A DNA stretch of 13,805 nt from Massilia sp. (GTDB lineage: Bacteria > Pseudomonadota > Gammaproteobacteria > Burkholderiales > Burkholderiaceae_D), in contig DOUW01000132.1 of assembly GCA_003520365.1 (NCBI GenBank), forward strand, positions 345 through 14,149, written 5' to 3'. Every line of letters begins with the position of its first letter. The stretch's first letter is position 1. This document shows positions 1-7,368 of this stretch, piece by piece. Below the pieces are notes generated by a model. That model saw only the letters and a program-made list of their open reading frames with translations, ran no database searches and had not been told where the DNA came from. The position numbers and the translations under genes are program-made.

Positions 1-166
1 GCACGACGAATTCGGCACGGCGCGCCATCCCGCCACCATCGCCCGCCTCGCCGGCGCCGGTGCCCGCGTCGAGATCATCGGCGGCGCCTTCCACGTTCCC
101 CATCGCGAACAACCGGCGCGCATCCTGCGCCTGGCAAGCGAGTTCCTCGCCGCGCACCCGGCCTGA
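1..166 (+). CDS. Alpha/beta-hydrolase family protein, C-terminal fragment
   Basis: The reading frame is open from base 2 to a TGA at 164-166 and gives 54 residues; the 5' part lies outside the window. The fragment contains GGAFHVPHREQP followed by a helix ending EFLAAHP. A Gly/Ala-x-His-x-Pro-H-x-E-x-P segment before a terminal helix is the usual C-terminal end of alpha/beta-hydrolase-fold enzymes, where the His completes the Ser-Asp/Glu-His triad. The nucleophile elbow and acid residue cannot be seen, so substrate and class (esterase, lactonase, haloperoxidase-like) are open. A perfect hairpin follows at 198-220. The family call is inferred from this short tail only. Confidence 0.6.
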   Translation, partial: HDEFGTARHPATIARLAGAGARVEIIGGAFHVPHREQPARILRLASEFLAAHPA

Positions 167-197
167 ATGCCGCCGGCCGGCGCGTCCGGCGCGAACG

Positions 198-220
198 CCG
201 CGCACACCCGCTGTGCGCGG
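198..220 (+). terminator. GC-rich hairpin downstream of the hydrolase gene
   Basis: CCGCGCACA (198-206) and TGTGCGCGG (212-220) are perfect reverse complements around the 5-base loop CCCGC. The stem is strong and lies 32 bases after the hydrolase stop. No T-run follows directly (GTCGACAC), so it is not a canonical intrinsic terminator. It may protect the 3' end of the mRNA or assist Rho-dependent termination. Confidence 0.4.
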
Positions 221-367
221 GTCGACACATCGTCGTGCGGTTTCGCACAGCAGAACGATTTTCCCGTCTTTTCCCCGCTTTTTAGCTGCTATTTACCTCG
301 CATGTGGATGCAAGGAGACAAAACAACGCGGCGCCCTCCAGCCCTGCCAATTACCCATTAATAATTG

Positions 368-407
368 TTGACAGTGTTGTCACATGAAAATAGAGCTTCA
401 CTATAGA
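368..407 (+). promoter_or_regulatory. Candidate porin promoter with overlapping inverted repeat
   Basis: A perfect TTGACA hexamer lies at 368-373. A second -35-like TTGTCA lies at 377-382, with TATAGA at 402-407 (19-bp spacing), so the exact -35/-10 pairing is uncertain. TGACA (369-373) and TGTCA (378-382) form an inverted repeat with a 4-base centre that covers the -35 region, a sensible place for a repressor or activator to bind. The position about 100 bases upstream of the porin start fits. No experimental support can be seen from sequence. Confidence 0.4.
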
Positions 408-504
408 CGGCTGAGTTCCACCAAGAGAAACAGTGCCGCTATGCAGCTCTAGTGCGTTCGGCCTCGCCGGGGCCGAGCATCATAAAAATGAGGAGACAGC
501 ATCT

Positions 505-1605
505 GTGAAGAAGCACATCATCGCCATGGCCGCGCTCTGCGCCTGCATGTCCGCCGCGTCGGCGCAAACCAGCGTCACCATCTACGGCATCGTCGATGCC
601 GGCATCACCCACGTGAACAATGACGGCCCGAACGGCGGCCGCACCACGGTCGAAGCCGGCCAGATGCAGGTGTCGCGCTGGGGCTTCAAGGGCGTGGAAG
701 ACCTGGGCGGCGGCCTGAAGGCCCGCTTCGGCCTGGAAGGCACCCTGCTCAACGACACCGGCGGCGCCGGCGTCCCCACCGGCAACCCCTCGACCACCAG
801 CCTGTTCGACCGCGAAGCCACCGTCGGCCTGACCGGCAACTTCGGCTCGATCGACTTCGGCCGCCAGAACATCCTGGGCGTGCTGTCGGTCGGCATGGCC
901 GACCCGATGGGCCTGGCCTTCGCCGCCACCAGCCCGAACGTGCTGTTCGCCGCGATGAACCACGCCGGCGTCTACGGCGCCTACGGCGCCAACGGCAGCG
1001 GCACCGCGCTGCGCCAGAACAACTCGATCCGCTACGTCTCGCCGTCCTTCAGCGGTTTCGGTTTCGCGCTGATGCGCGCCTTCGGCGAGCAGGCGGGCGA
1101 TTCGCAGCGCAACTCCTACGTGGGCGCCTCGGCCTTCTACAATGCCGGTCCGCTGAACCTGTACGGCGCCTATGCCCGCATGAAGAACAACCCGACGAAC
1201 CTCGCGGTCAGTCCCGACCTCCTGCACTCGCATGCGATCGGCGTCAAGTACACCATGTCGCGCGCCGTGCTGAAGTCGACCTATTCGGAGAACAAGCTCG
1301 ACAGCACCGGCCGCAAGATCAGCGTCTTCGGCGCCGGCGTCGACTTCCCGGTGGCACCGGCCATCACCCTGACCGGCGCCTTCTACAACACCCGCCGCTC
1401 GGGCGACGTGAAGGACGACTCGCAGCAGTACATCTTCATCACCCGCTACGCGCTGAGCAAGCGCAGCACCGCCTACTTCTCGTACGGCCACGCTGCGACC
1501 GACCGCATCGTGTCGGCCACCGACATCAACCTGGCGCAGGGCTTCGTCTCCGTCGGCAGCGATTCGGCGAACCGCCTGACCGTGGGCGTCATGCACATGT
1601 TCTGA
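505..1605 (+). CDS. Gram-negative (Burkholderiales-type) outer-membrane porin
   Basis: A 366-residue protein that should form a 16-stranded beta-barrel trimer for passive diffusion of small hydrophilic, often anionic, solutes. I chose GTG at 505 because AGGAGA (491-496) sits 8 bases upstream and the product then starts with a clean signal peptide: KKH, a hydrophobic run, then ASA before QTSVTIYG (cleavage after residue 20). An upstream in-frame ATG at 433 would add 24 unlikely residues and hide the signal. The mature start TSVTIYGIVDAGI, the GRQ segment near residues 126-128 and the terminal ...MHMF (aromatic C-terminal residue for BAM recognition) are hallmarks of the family. Length is normal (about 340-400). 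Specificity cannot be read. Its closeness to catabolic genes hints at a role in substrate entry, but it is transcribed separately and ends at its own terminator. Confidence 0.93.
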   Translation: MKKHIIAMAALCACMSAASAQTSVTIYGIVDAGITHVNNDGPNGGRTTVEAGQMQVSRWGFKGVEDLGGGLKARFGLEGTLLNDTGGAGVPTGNPSTTSLFDREATVGLTGNFGSIDFGRQNILGVLSVGMADPMGLAFAATSPNVLFAAMNHAGVYGAYGANGSGTALRQNNSIRYVSPSFSGFGFALMRAFGEQAGDSQRNSYVGASAFYNAGPLNLYGAYARMKNNPTNLAVSPDLLHSHAIGVKYTMSRAVLKSTYSENKLDSTGRKISVFGAGVDFPVAPAITLTGAFYNTRRSGDVKDDSQQYIFITRYALSKRSTAYFSYGHAATDRIVSATDINLAQGFVSVGSDSANRLTVGVMHMF

Positions 1606-1623
1606 TCGCTCCTCATGGACGAG

Positions 1624-1660
1624 AAAAAGCCGGCTGGGTTTGCGCCCAGCCGGCTTTTTT
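1624..1660. terminator. Bidirectional intrinsic terminator between porin and acyl-CoA ligase
   Basis: GCCGGCTGGG (1629-1638) pairs perfectly with CCCAGCCGGC (1645-1654) around a 6-base loop. TTTTTT follows at 1655-1660, and AAAAA precedes at 1624-1628, which is a T-run on the other strand. It lies 18 bases after the porin stop and about 30 bases after the ligase stop on the minus strand, so it can end both convergent transcripts. Confidence 0.93.
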
Positions 1661-1690
1661 CATTGTTACCGCATGATGCGCGGGGCGGGG

Positions 1691-3358
1691 TCATCCCGCC
1701 ATCGCCTCGCGCTTGCCCTGCAGGTCGCGCCATTGCACCTTGCCCGTCGCGGACTTCGGCAAGGCCTCGCGAAACTCCACGATGCGCGGACTCTTGTAGG
1801 CGGCCATGTTCTCGTGCGCCCAGGCGATGATGTCCTCTTCGCTGACGCTGCCGGCGAAGCCGTCCTTCAGCGCCACCACCGCCTTCACCGTCTCGCCGCG
1901 GCGCTCGTCCTGCGCCGCCACCACGCACACCTCGCGGATCGCCGGGTGCCGGTACATCAGCGACTCGACCTCGGCCGGCCAGACCTTGTAGCCGGAGGCG
2001 TTGATCATGCGCTTCAGGCGGTCGACCATGAAGAAGTAGCCGTCCTCGTCGACCCGTCCCAGGTCGCCGGTGCGCAAGAAGCGCTTGCCGTCGATCTCGA
2101 CGAAGGTCTCGTTCGTCGCCTGCGGATTGTTCCAGTAGCCTTGCATCACCTGCGGCCCGTGCACGACGATCTCGCCGACCTCGCCCACCGCCAGTTCGCG
2201 CATGGTGTCGGGGTCGACCACGCGTGCGTCGACGTCGCAGATCGGAATACCGAGGCACTGCTTCTTGGGCCGCTCGCCGGGGTTGATGTGGGTCGGCGCC
2301 ATGGTTTCGGACATGCCGTAGCCCTCGACGTACTTCACTCCCATCAGGTCCTGCATGCGCTGCGCGATCGCGTCCGGCATCGCGGCGCCGCCGCCGCTCA
2401 TGCGCCGGATGCTCGACAAATCGTATTCTGCCACGCGCGGGCTAGACAGCATGTCGACCACCATGGTCGAGATCAGCTGGGTCGAATTCACCTGATAGCG
2501 CCGGATGCACTCGGCCGCCGTGTCGCGGTCCCAGCGCGACAGGATGACCACGGTGCCGCCGATGAAGATCGAGCCGTTCATGCCGCCCTGCATGCCGGTC
2601 ACGTGGAAGAAGGGCAGCACGCACAGGGCGATCGAATCCTGCTGGGCGCCGAACCACTGCACGCCGGCCACCGTGTTGTACATCACGCTGCGGTGGGTAT
2701 GCATGCAACCCTTCGGATTGCCGGTGGTGCCCGAGGTGTAGGGCATGCAGCACAGGTCGTCCGGGCCGGCCGTCAGCGGACCCGGGCGGCAGCCGCGCGC
2801 CAGCATGTCGCTCCACAGCACCATGCCCTCGCCCTCGATCGCGCGGCGCGGGGCGGCGACGAAGTCCGGCACCTTGAGGTCGGTGTCGCGCTCGATGTAG
2901 TCGGAATAGGCGGCAACCACGACGTGGCGCAGGCCGCCTTCGCCCACCAGCGGCCGCACCTGCTCGACCAGGTCCTGGGGCGCGAAGATGGTGGAGGCGC
3001 CGGTATCGCTGACGTAATGGCGCAGTTCCTCGGTCAGGTTCATCGGGTTGACCGGCACCACCACCGCGTTGGCGCGCAGGATGGCGTAGTAGGCGAGGAT
3101 GAACTGCGGGCTGTTCTGCATGTAGAGCAGCACCCGGTCGCCCTGCCCCACGCCGCACTCGGCCTGCAGGAAGCCGGCGATGGCGTCGACCTCGTCCTTG
3201 AACTCGCTGTAGCTGATCGGCGTGTCGTAGTAGATGGCGAAGGTCTTGTCCGGGTAGCGGGTCGTCGACACCTCGAGGTTGTAGTACAAATTCGTCTGCG
3301 GCACGCTCAGGTGCCGCGGCAGGCCCGTGGGCCAGAATGGGAAGTGGCGCTCCGACAT
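1691..3358 (-). CDS. AMP-forming acyl-CoA synthetase (fatty/organic acid-CoA ligase)
   Basis: A 555-residue ANL-superfamily enzyme that activates a carboxylic acid with ATP and CoA, via an acyl-adenylate, in the cytosol. Visible motifs: P-loop-like YTSGTTGNPKG (207-217), YGMSET (347-352) for the adenine/carboxylate site, TGDLG (430-434), the hinge-region DRLKRMINASGYKVWP (446-461), and PKSATGK with the catalytic Lys at 540. All key residues are present, so it should be active. ATG at 3358 is chosen because AGGAGA precedes it; the frame stays open further upstream, but that stretch overlaps the ACAD end and has no family similarity. It is the second gene after the acyl-CoA dehydrogenase, 112 bases downstream on the same strand. 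Automatic annotation would say 'long-chain fatty acid-CoA ligase', but chain length and substrate cannot be set from the motifs. Confidence 0.92.
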   Translation of the reverse strand: MSERHFPFWPTGLPRHLSVPQTNLYYNLEVSTTRYPDKTFAIYYDTPISYSEFKDEVDAIAGFLQAECGVGQGDRVLLYMQNSPQFILAYYAILRANAVVVPVNPMNLTEELRHYVSDTGASTIFAPQDLVEQVRPLVGEGGLRHVVVAAYSDYIERDTDLKVPDFVAAPRRAIEGEGMVLWSDMLARGCRPGPLTAGPDDLCCMPYTSGTTGNPKGCMHTHRSVMYNTVAGVQWFGAQQDSIALCVLPFFHVTGMQGGMNGSIFIGGTVVILSRWDRDTAAECIRRYQVNSTQLISTMVVDMLSSPRVAEYDLSSIRRMSGGGAAMPDAIAQRMQDLMGVKYVEGYGMSETMAPTHINPGERPKKQCLGIPICDVDARVVDPDTMRELAVGEVGEIVVHGPQVMQGYWNNPQATNETFVEIDGKRFLRTGDLGRVDEDGYFFMVDRLKRMINASGYKVWPAEVESLMYRHPAIREVCVVAAQDERRGETVKAVVALKDGFAGSVSEEDIIAWAHENMAAYKSPRIVEFREALPKSATGKVQWRDLQGKREAMAG

Positions 3359-3435
3359 CTTGTCTCCTGTGGTGTGGAGGCGGCTTCGCGCCGCTCTTCT
3401 GCTCTTGTGTTCAGCGCTAAGGTCAGCCTTGACTG

Positions 3436-3470
3436 CAGCGGTAACTTCAGCGGTAACTTCAGCGACTAGT

Positions 3471-3478
<8 letters not shown>
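3436..3478. repeat. 12-bp tandem repeat at the ACAD stop codon
   Basis: The plus strand reads CAGCGGTAACTT at 3436-3447 and again at 3448-3459 (identical). A degenerate third unit, CAGCGACTAGTT, lies at 3460-3471, and a partial fourth, CAGCGAT, at 3472-3478. The repeat runs into the last codons of the acyl-CoA dehydrogenase gene (stop at 3471-3473). It occupies part of the 112-base spacer before the ligase gene. Confidence 0.8.
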
Positions 3479-4688
<1,210 letters not shown>

Positions 4689-4708
4689 ATGTCTCCTGTT
4701 TTTATGGG

Positions 4709-4714
4709 ATTGTA
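4709..4714 (-). promoter_or_regulatory. -10 element for the ACAD-ligase operon
   Basis: The minus strand reads TACAAT (5 of 6 matches to TATAAT) about 20 bases before the ACAD ATG, with AGGAGA between. The -35 region falls inside the palindrome at 4721-4739 and has no good consensus hexamer, which fits an activated or operator-controlled promoter. Confidence 0.5.
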
Positions 4715-4720
4715 CCGCAC

Positions 4721-4739
4721 AGTAAAACCAAGTTTTACT
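4721..4739. promoter_or_regulatory. Candidate operator: 19-bp palindrome
   Basis: AGTAAAAC (4721-4728), CAA, GTTTTACT (4732-4739): perfect 8-bp arms with a 3-bp centre. It covers the -35 and spacer of the minus-strand promoter, so a dimeric repressor bound here would block the ACAD operon. The left arm extends outward to GCACAGTAAAAC, which is repeated in inverse form at 4845-4856. The regulator is not identifiable; many TetR-type regulators of acyl-CoA genes bind palindromes of this size. Confidence 0.65.
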
Positions 4740-4825
4740 CCGAGCGAGTGTAGCAGTCGAGAAAATGGAAGTAAACGCCCGGTCCGCTGGGCGAAACGGA
4801 CGTAGTCGCGCGCTACCTCACAGGG

Positions 4826-4856
4826 TTGACACATGCAGCGCCGTGTTTTACTGTGC
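4826..4856 (+). promoter_or_regulatory. Thioesterase promoter with overlapping operator half
   Basis: TTGACA (4826-4831), exactly 17 bases, then TACTGT (4849-4854). The -35 is perfect and the -10 keeps the first, second and last consensus bases. GTTTTACTGTGC (4845-4856), the exact reverse complement of 4717-4728, overlaps the -10. The distance to the start codon at 4901 leaves a leader of about 40 bases. Confidence 0.6.
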
Positions 4857-4900
4857 AAAATCAACATGCCGAGTTTAAAACGGCACACACAGGTTTAACC

Positions 4901-5356
4901 ATGACATCACACGACAAGAACACGCACGTGCCGCCAGGCTTCGAACGCCTGAAACGCGGCGGCCCCTACATGGCCAACCTGGGGGATCTGTACTGCAAGC
5001 GCGAGAACGGCACCACCATCATCGCCATGCGCATCACCGAACAGCATACCAACATGCGCGGCATCGCCCACGGCGGCATGCTCACCAGCCTGGCCGATTC
5101 GGCGCTCGGCCTGGGCCTGACCATGCATTGCGAAGGGCGTCACTCCTTCGTGACGGTGAACCTCAGCACCGACTTCGTCGACGCCGCCCGCCCCGGCGAC
5201 TGGGTCGAGGCCCACGTCGATATCCAGAAGCTGGGCGGACGCGTCGCGTTTGCCAACTGCTTCCTGCAGGTGGGAGCGAAACGCATCCTGCGCGCGAGCG
5301 GGGTGTTCGCGGTGATGAATGCCTTGACGCCGGAGCAGCTGGCGGCGGGCTACTGA
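4901..5356 (+). CDS. PaaI-family hotdog acyl-CoA thioesterase
   Basis: A 151-residue single hotdog-fold protein that should hydrolyse an acyl- or aryl-CoA to the free acid and CoA in the cytosol, working as a tetramer. The family signature is NMRGIAHGGMLTSLADSA (51-68): Asn51, the HGG turn (57-59) that binds the thioester carbonyl, and Asp66 as the likely catalytic acid. SFVTVNLSTDFVDAARPGD (82-100) is the conserved central strand and turn. ATG at 4901 is preferred because the hotdog domain begins soon after; its ribosome site (AGG at 4891-4893) is weak. A TTG at 4826 would also be in frame but coincides with the promoter -35. The gene is divergent from the ACAD-ligase operon and probably shares its operator. 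Likely job: releasing CoA trapped in dead-end intermediates of that pathway. Confidence 0.88.
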   Translation: MTSHDKNTHVPPGFERLKRGGPYMANLGDLYCKRENGTTIIAMRITEQHTNMRGIAHGGMLTSLADSALGLGLTMHCEGRHSFVTVNLSTDFVDAARPGDWVEAHVDIQKLGGRVAFANCFLQVGAKRILRASGVFAVMNALTPEQLAAGY

Positions 5357-5528
5357 GAACGCAGCGAGCGTTGGCGGCAAGGCAGCGGCCGGGACCGGCG
5401 ACCCGTACCGTGGTTGCATGCGTGCCCGGAGGCCGGAGCAGGGTCTATCTGACTGAATTCAAGCCGTTTGGGCTCCGCCAGCAGAGTGGACGGGGGCCGT
5501 TCGCGCGTTCAGCTAGCGCATGACAATA

Positions 5529-5555
5529 GTAGGGTGGGCGCCCCGTGCCCACGCG
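5529..5555. repeat. REP-like palindrome, GC core type
   Basis: GTAGGGTGG at the left and CCACGCG at the right flank a stem formed by GTGGGC (5534-5539) and GCCCAC (5547-5552). It lies in the 215-base spacer between the convergent thioesterase and small secreted-protein genes. The flanks are the same as those of the REP elements near 13.2-13.7 kb, but the palindrome core differs. In this spacer it may also help to end or stabilise transcripts; otherwise I see nothing else in 5357-5571. Confidence 0.7.
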
Positions 5556-5571
5556 TGGAGCTCCCCGTCGT

Positions 5572-5955
5572 TCAGCCAGATACACCCTGGCGCCCTGCCG
5601 TTCCGGCCTTATCGTCCTTATCGTCCTGCGTCAGGAATTTGTCGCAAGCGGCCGGCAGCTCGTCCCCCAGTTGCTCGAGCACCGTACGCGCGAAACCGCG
5701 GAAGGTTTCATATTGCCGAGCGGCCCGGGCCTGTTCGACCTGCTCAGGCGACGCAGCAAGCAATGCGCGCTTCTTTTTCTCGAATTCCGCTGCCTGGTGC
5801 GGGCGGATCCTGGCGCAAGCGATCTCCATCTCTTCGGCAAATGCAAGGTCCGAGGGCGACGAAATCGGCCTCGCACATACCACCCCGCTTGCGCCAAGCG
5901 CAAGCACGACGGCCAGGATCGGGGCACGGTGACGGTTATTTGAACGAGAGGACAT
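5572..5955 (-). CDS. Small secreted protein of unknown function
   Basis: A 127-residue product I do not recognise. It starts with a basic N-region (SSRSNNRHR), a hydrophobic stretch (AVVLALGASGVV) and CA before RP, giving a probable signal peptidase I cleavage after residue 28. The Cys at 27 lacks a proper lipobox, so a lipoprotein is unlikely. The mature part is charged and mostly helical, with FEKKKRALL (58-66), and has two cysteines (47 and 104) that could form a periplasmic disulfide. The tail is acidic/lysine-rich (DDKDDK), probably disordered. ATG at 5955 has only a weak ribosome site (GGGAT). It starts 41 bases after the IclR gene on the same strand, so co-transcription is likely. Codon usage looks like the neighbours, and the signal peptide argues for a real gene. 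Confidence 0.65.
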   Translation of the reverse strand: MSSRSNNRHRAPILAVVLALGASGVVCARPISSPSDLAFAEEMEIACARIRPHQAAEFEKKKRALLAASPEQVEQARAARQYETFRGFARTVLEQLGDELPAACDKFLTQDDKDDKAGTAGRQGVSG

Positions 5956-5996
5956 GGTTATATCCCGAAAGACGAAAAGGTGGATGAGCCGCCTGC

Positions 5997-6815
5997 TCAC
6001 GACTCCAGGCGCGACGCAATCTCGATCAGCCGCTGCCTGACCTCGTTCAGCAAAAATTCGGTCGATACGCTCGACGACGGCCCGCCGCAGTTGATCGACA
6101 TGAGCTGGCTGCCGCCGATCGGAAAAAAGCCGACCGCGATGCCGTTGACATCCTTTTGCCATTCGCCGAAGGAGGTGGTGCAGCCGTACTGCTGGTAGTC
6201 GCGCAGGCCGCGTTCCAGCCCGTCCTTCATGGAGGTGAAGGCCATTTCGTCGAGCTCGAGCGCGCGGCTGAGGATGTCCTTGCGTTCCTGTTCCGAGGCC
6301 TTGACCAGGTAGGCGCGGCCGATGGCCGAGATGGCGAGCGGCATGCGCGAGCCGACCTGCAGCGACAGCGACAACGCCGCCGTGCTGCGGCAGACCTCGA
6401 CGTAGATCATCGACAGCCGGTCGCGCATCGCGATCGAGACCGTGGTGCCGGAAAAATCGGCCAACTCCTGCATCATCGGCCGCGCCAGCTGGCGGATGTC
6501 GAGGCGCGCCAGCATGGCGCTGCCCAGGCCCAGGGTGGCGGTGCCGAGCATGTGGCGCCCGCCCGTTTCCTGCACCAGGTAGCCGAGCCGCGTCAGCGTG
6601 TAGGTGATGCGCGTGACCGTGGACTTCGGCAGGCCGCAGCGTTCGGCGATCTGGTGGTTGGTCAGGCCCTTGTCGGCCGAGCGGAAGCAGGCCAACACCT
6701 CGAGCCCGCGTGCGAGGGCCGTGATGTAGTAGCGGTCCTCGTTGTTCTTCGACGCGTCCAGGCCCTCGCCTGTCTCGGACTCGTCGGTATTGCGGTTCAT
6801 CTCAGCTGCTTGCAT
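5997..6815 (-). CDS. IclR-family transcriptional regulator
   Basis: A 272-residue DNA-binding regulator. The N-terminal winged helix-turn-helix covers about residues 30-90 (ITALARGLEVLACF, then LTNHQIAERCGLPKSTVTRI as helix-turn-helix and LGYL into the wing). The C-terminal effector domain covers about 105-270, with MPLAISAIGRAYL (158-170) and the GIAVGFFP strand (225-232) typical of the family. It probably binds a small organic acid and controls the divergent adh-transporter operon; the 553-base spacer has several palindromes for it. The first ATG (6815), preceded by GGGG, was used; an ATG five codons later (6800) is possible and would not change the domain. The first ~25 residues are polar and likely disordered. 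IclR proteins act as repressors or activators; which applies here is not visible. Confidence 0.93.
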   Translation of the reverse strand: MQAAEMNRNTDESETGEGLDASKNNEDRYYITALARGLEVLACFRSADKGLTNHQIAERCGLPKSTVTRITYTLTRLGYLVQETGGRHMLGTATLGLGSAMLARLDIRQLARPMMQELADFSGTTVSIAMRDRLSMIYVEVCRSTAALSLSLQVGSRMPLAISAIGRAYLVKASEQERKDILSRALELDEMAFTSMKDGLERGLRDYQQYGCTTSFGEWQKDVNGIAVGFFPIGGSQLMSINCGGPSSSVSTEFLLNEVRQRLIEIASRLES

Positions 6816-6854
6816 GGCTTACCCCAGTTGAAGTACCGCGACAAACGCGGCAGG

Positions 6855-6867
6855 AAAAAGAATACGA
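6855..6867 (+). repeat. 13-bp inverted repeat, left arm (iclR side)
   Basis: AAAAAGAATACGA here is the exact reverse complement of 7057-7069. Locally the sequence also forms AAAGAAT-N12-ATTCTTT (6857-6882), so the left copy is itself palindromic. It lies within about 50 bases of the IclR start. Confidence 0.6.
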
Positions 6868-7056
6868 ATGCGCGAATTCTTTTGCGATCGAGCCAAAGAC
6901 TCTTTCCGAGATCGATTTCGCATGGCAAACTGGTTGAACCGTTCTGCATAGCGTTTCCAGGTCCAGGTCAGCGGCACCCTGGCGCGGCACGGAGATCATC
7001 GATGGAGGGCGCCGCGCCCTGCTGATGAACTAACCGTTGCTACCGATGCAAAAGTG

Positions 7057-7069
7057 TCGTATTCTTTTT
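7057..7069 (-). repeat. 13-bp inverted repeat, right arm (adh side)
   Basis: TCGTATTCTTTTT is the exact reverse complement of 6855-6867, about 190 bases away. One copy lies nearer each divergent gene, as expected for two sites of one regulator oriented toward each promoter. Confidence 0.6.
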
Positions 7070-7127
7070 TCGTTCCATTTTACACCGCTTTGTTTCACCT
7101 AGCAAAACGAATGATCTGAATACCCAT

Positions 7128-7143
7128 GGGTTCCCCGGAACCC
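7128..7143. promoter_or_regulatory. 16-bp palindrome, candidate IclR-type operator
   Basis: GGGTTCC (7128-7134), CC, GGAACCC (7137-7143): perfect 7-bp arms. Palindromes of about this size are normal IclR-family targets, and a related short palindrome GGTTGAACC lies at 6932-6940. It lies in the middle of the iclR-adh spacer. Assignment to this IclR protein is inference. Confidence 0.45.
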
Positions 7144-7197
7144 GCGCACAGGAGTCAGAAGCATGTTGAGAGCTCAGGTTTTGTCGAGCACGAACGG

Positions 7198-7257
7198 ACC
7201 GCACGACGCATTGGATGACGCACTGCACGCCGTATTGCACGTCACATTGCATGTCAC
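7198..7257. repeat. Five degenerate 12-bp tandem units upstream of adh
   Basis: Consecutive 12-mers read ACCGCACGACGC (7198), ATTGGATGACGC (7210), ACTGCACGCCGT (7222), ATTGCACGTCAC (7234) and ATTGCATGTCAC (7246). The last two differ at one base; all share A-Y-Y-G-S-A-Y-G. The phase is exactly 12 bases with no gaps. They lie about 110 bases before the adh start and could be phased protein-binding sites or a decayed minisatellite. Confidence 0.65.
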
Positions 7258-7368
7258 CTCATACGGCCGGGGTCACCCGTCCGCTTCCCCATCCACCACC
7301 CCATTCCCGCCCGCCGGTATGCCGCGCCGCGCCTGACGGGCACGCAATCAACCAAGGAGGATGGCTTC

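Larger units (their letters stand above)
167..504. other. Non-coding spacer between hydrolase and porin genes
   Basis: I find no convincing gene in these 338 bases. Short ATG frames here have no ribosome binding site and no recognisable protein. The first third is GC-rich and holds a hairpin at 198-220. From about 240 the sequence turns T-rich, then AT-rich (around 355-410), as expected for a promoter, and ends with the porin ribosome binding site AGGAGA at 491-496. A long 5' leader of roughly 90-100 nt is therefore likely for the porin mRNA; such leaders on porin messages are often targets of small RNAs, but no specific target site can be named here. Confidence 0.6.
4689..4900. promoter_or_regulatory. 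Divergent promoter region, ACAD operon and thioesterase
   Basis: The 212 bases between two head-to-head genes. The minus side carries a TACAAT -10 (4714-4709) and an 8+3+8 palindrome just upstream of it; the plus side carries TTGACA-17-TACTGT. The motif GCACAGTAAAAC/GTTTTACTGTGC occurs once near each promoter, in opposite orientation. This arrangement points to one regulator controlling both transcripts. Details are in the separate entries. Confidence 0.7.
6816..7368. promoter_or_regulatory. Divergent iclR-adh control region
   Basis: 553 bases without a supported gene. Contents in order: AAAAAGAATACGA (6855-6867), whose exact inverse TCGTATTCTTTTT lies at 7057-7069; GGTTGAACC (6932-6940); a 16-bp palindrome at 7128-7143; a five-unit 12-bp degenerate tandem repeat (7198-7257); and the strong ribosome site AAGGAGG (7354-7360). 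The AT-rich block 7050-7125 is the likeliest adh promoter zone, but no -35/-10 pair is good enough to call. The spacing is unusually long for an IclR-controlled divergent pair. Confidence 0.6.

Noticed and set aside
439..1596. Long open frame antisense to the porin (385 codons)
   Set aside because: High-GC codon shadow: Ala/Gly/Arg/His-rich with no domain and no ribosome site, opposite a certain porin gene.
1640..3469. 609-codon plus-strand open frame opposite the acyl-CoA ligase
   Set aside because: Composition (His/Arg/Ala/Val-rich) is typical of the antisense of a GC-rich gene; the ligase on the other strand has every ANL motif.
4826..4900. Earlier TTG start for the thioesterase
   Set aside because: The TTG is the first half of the -35 hexamer and lies upstream of the likely transcription start; the added residues match nothing in the family.
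7215..7260. Possible Cys-rich small peptide in the iclR-adh spacer
   Set aside because: Cys every four residues follows from the 12-base tandem repeat, on both strands; no ribosome site.
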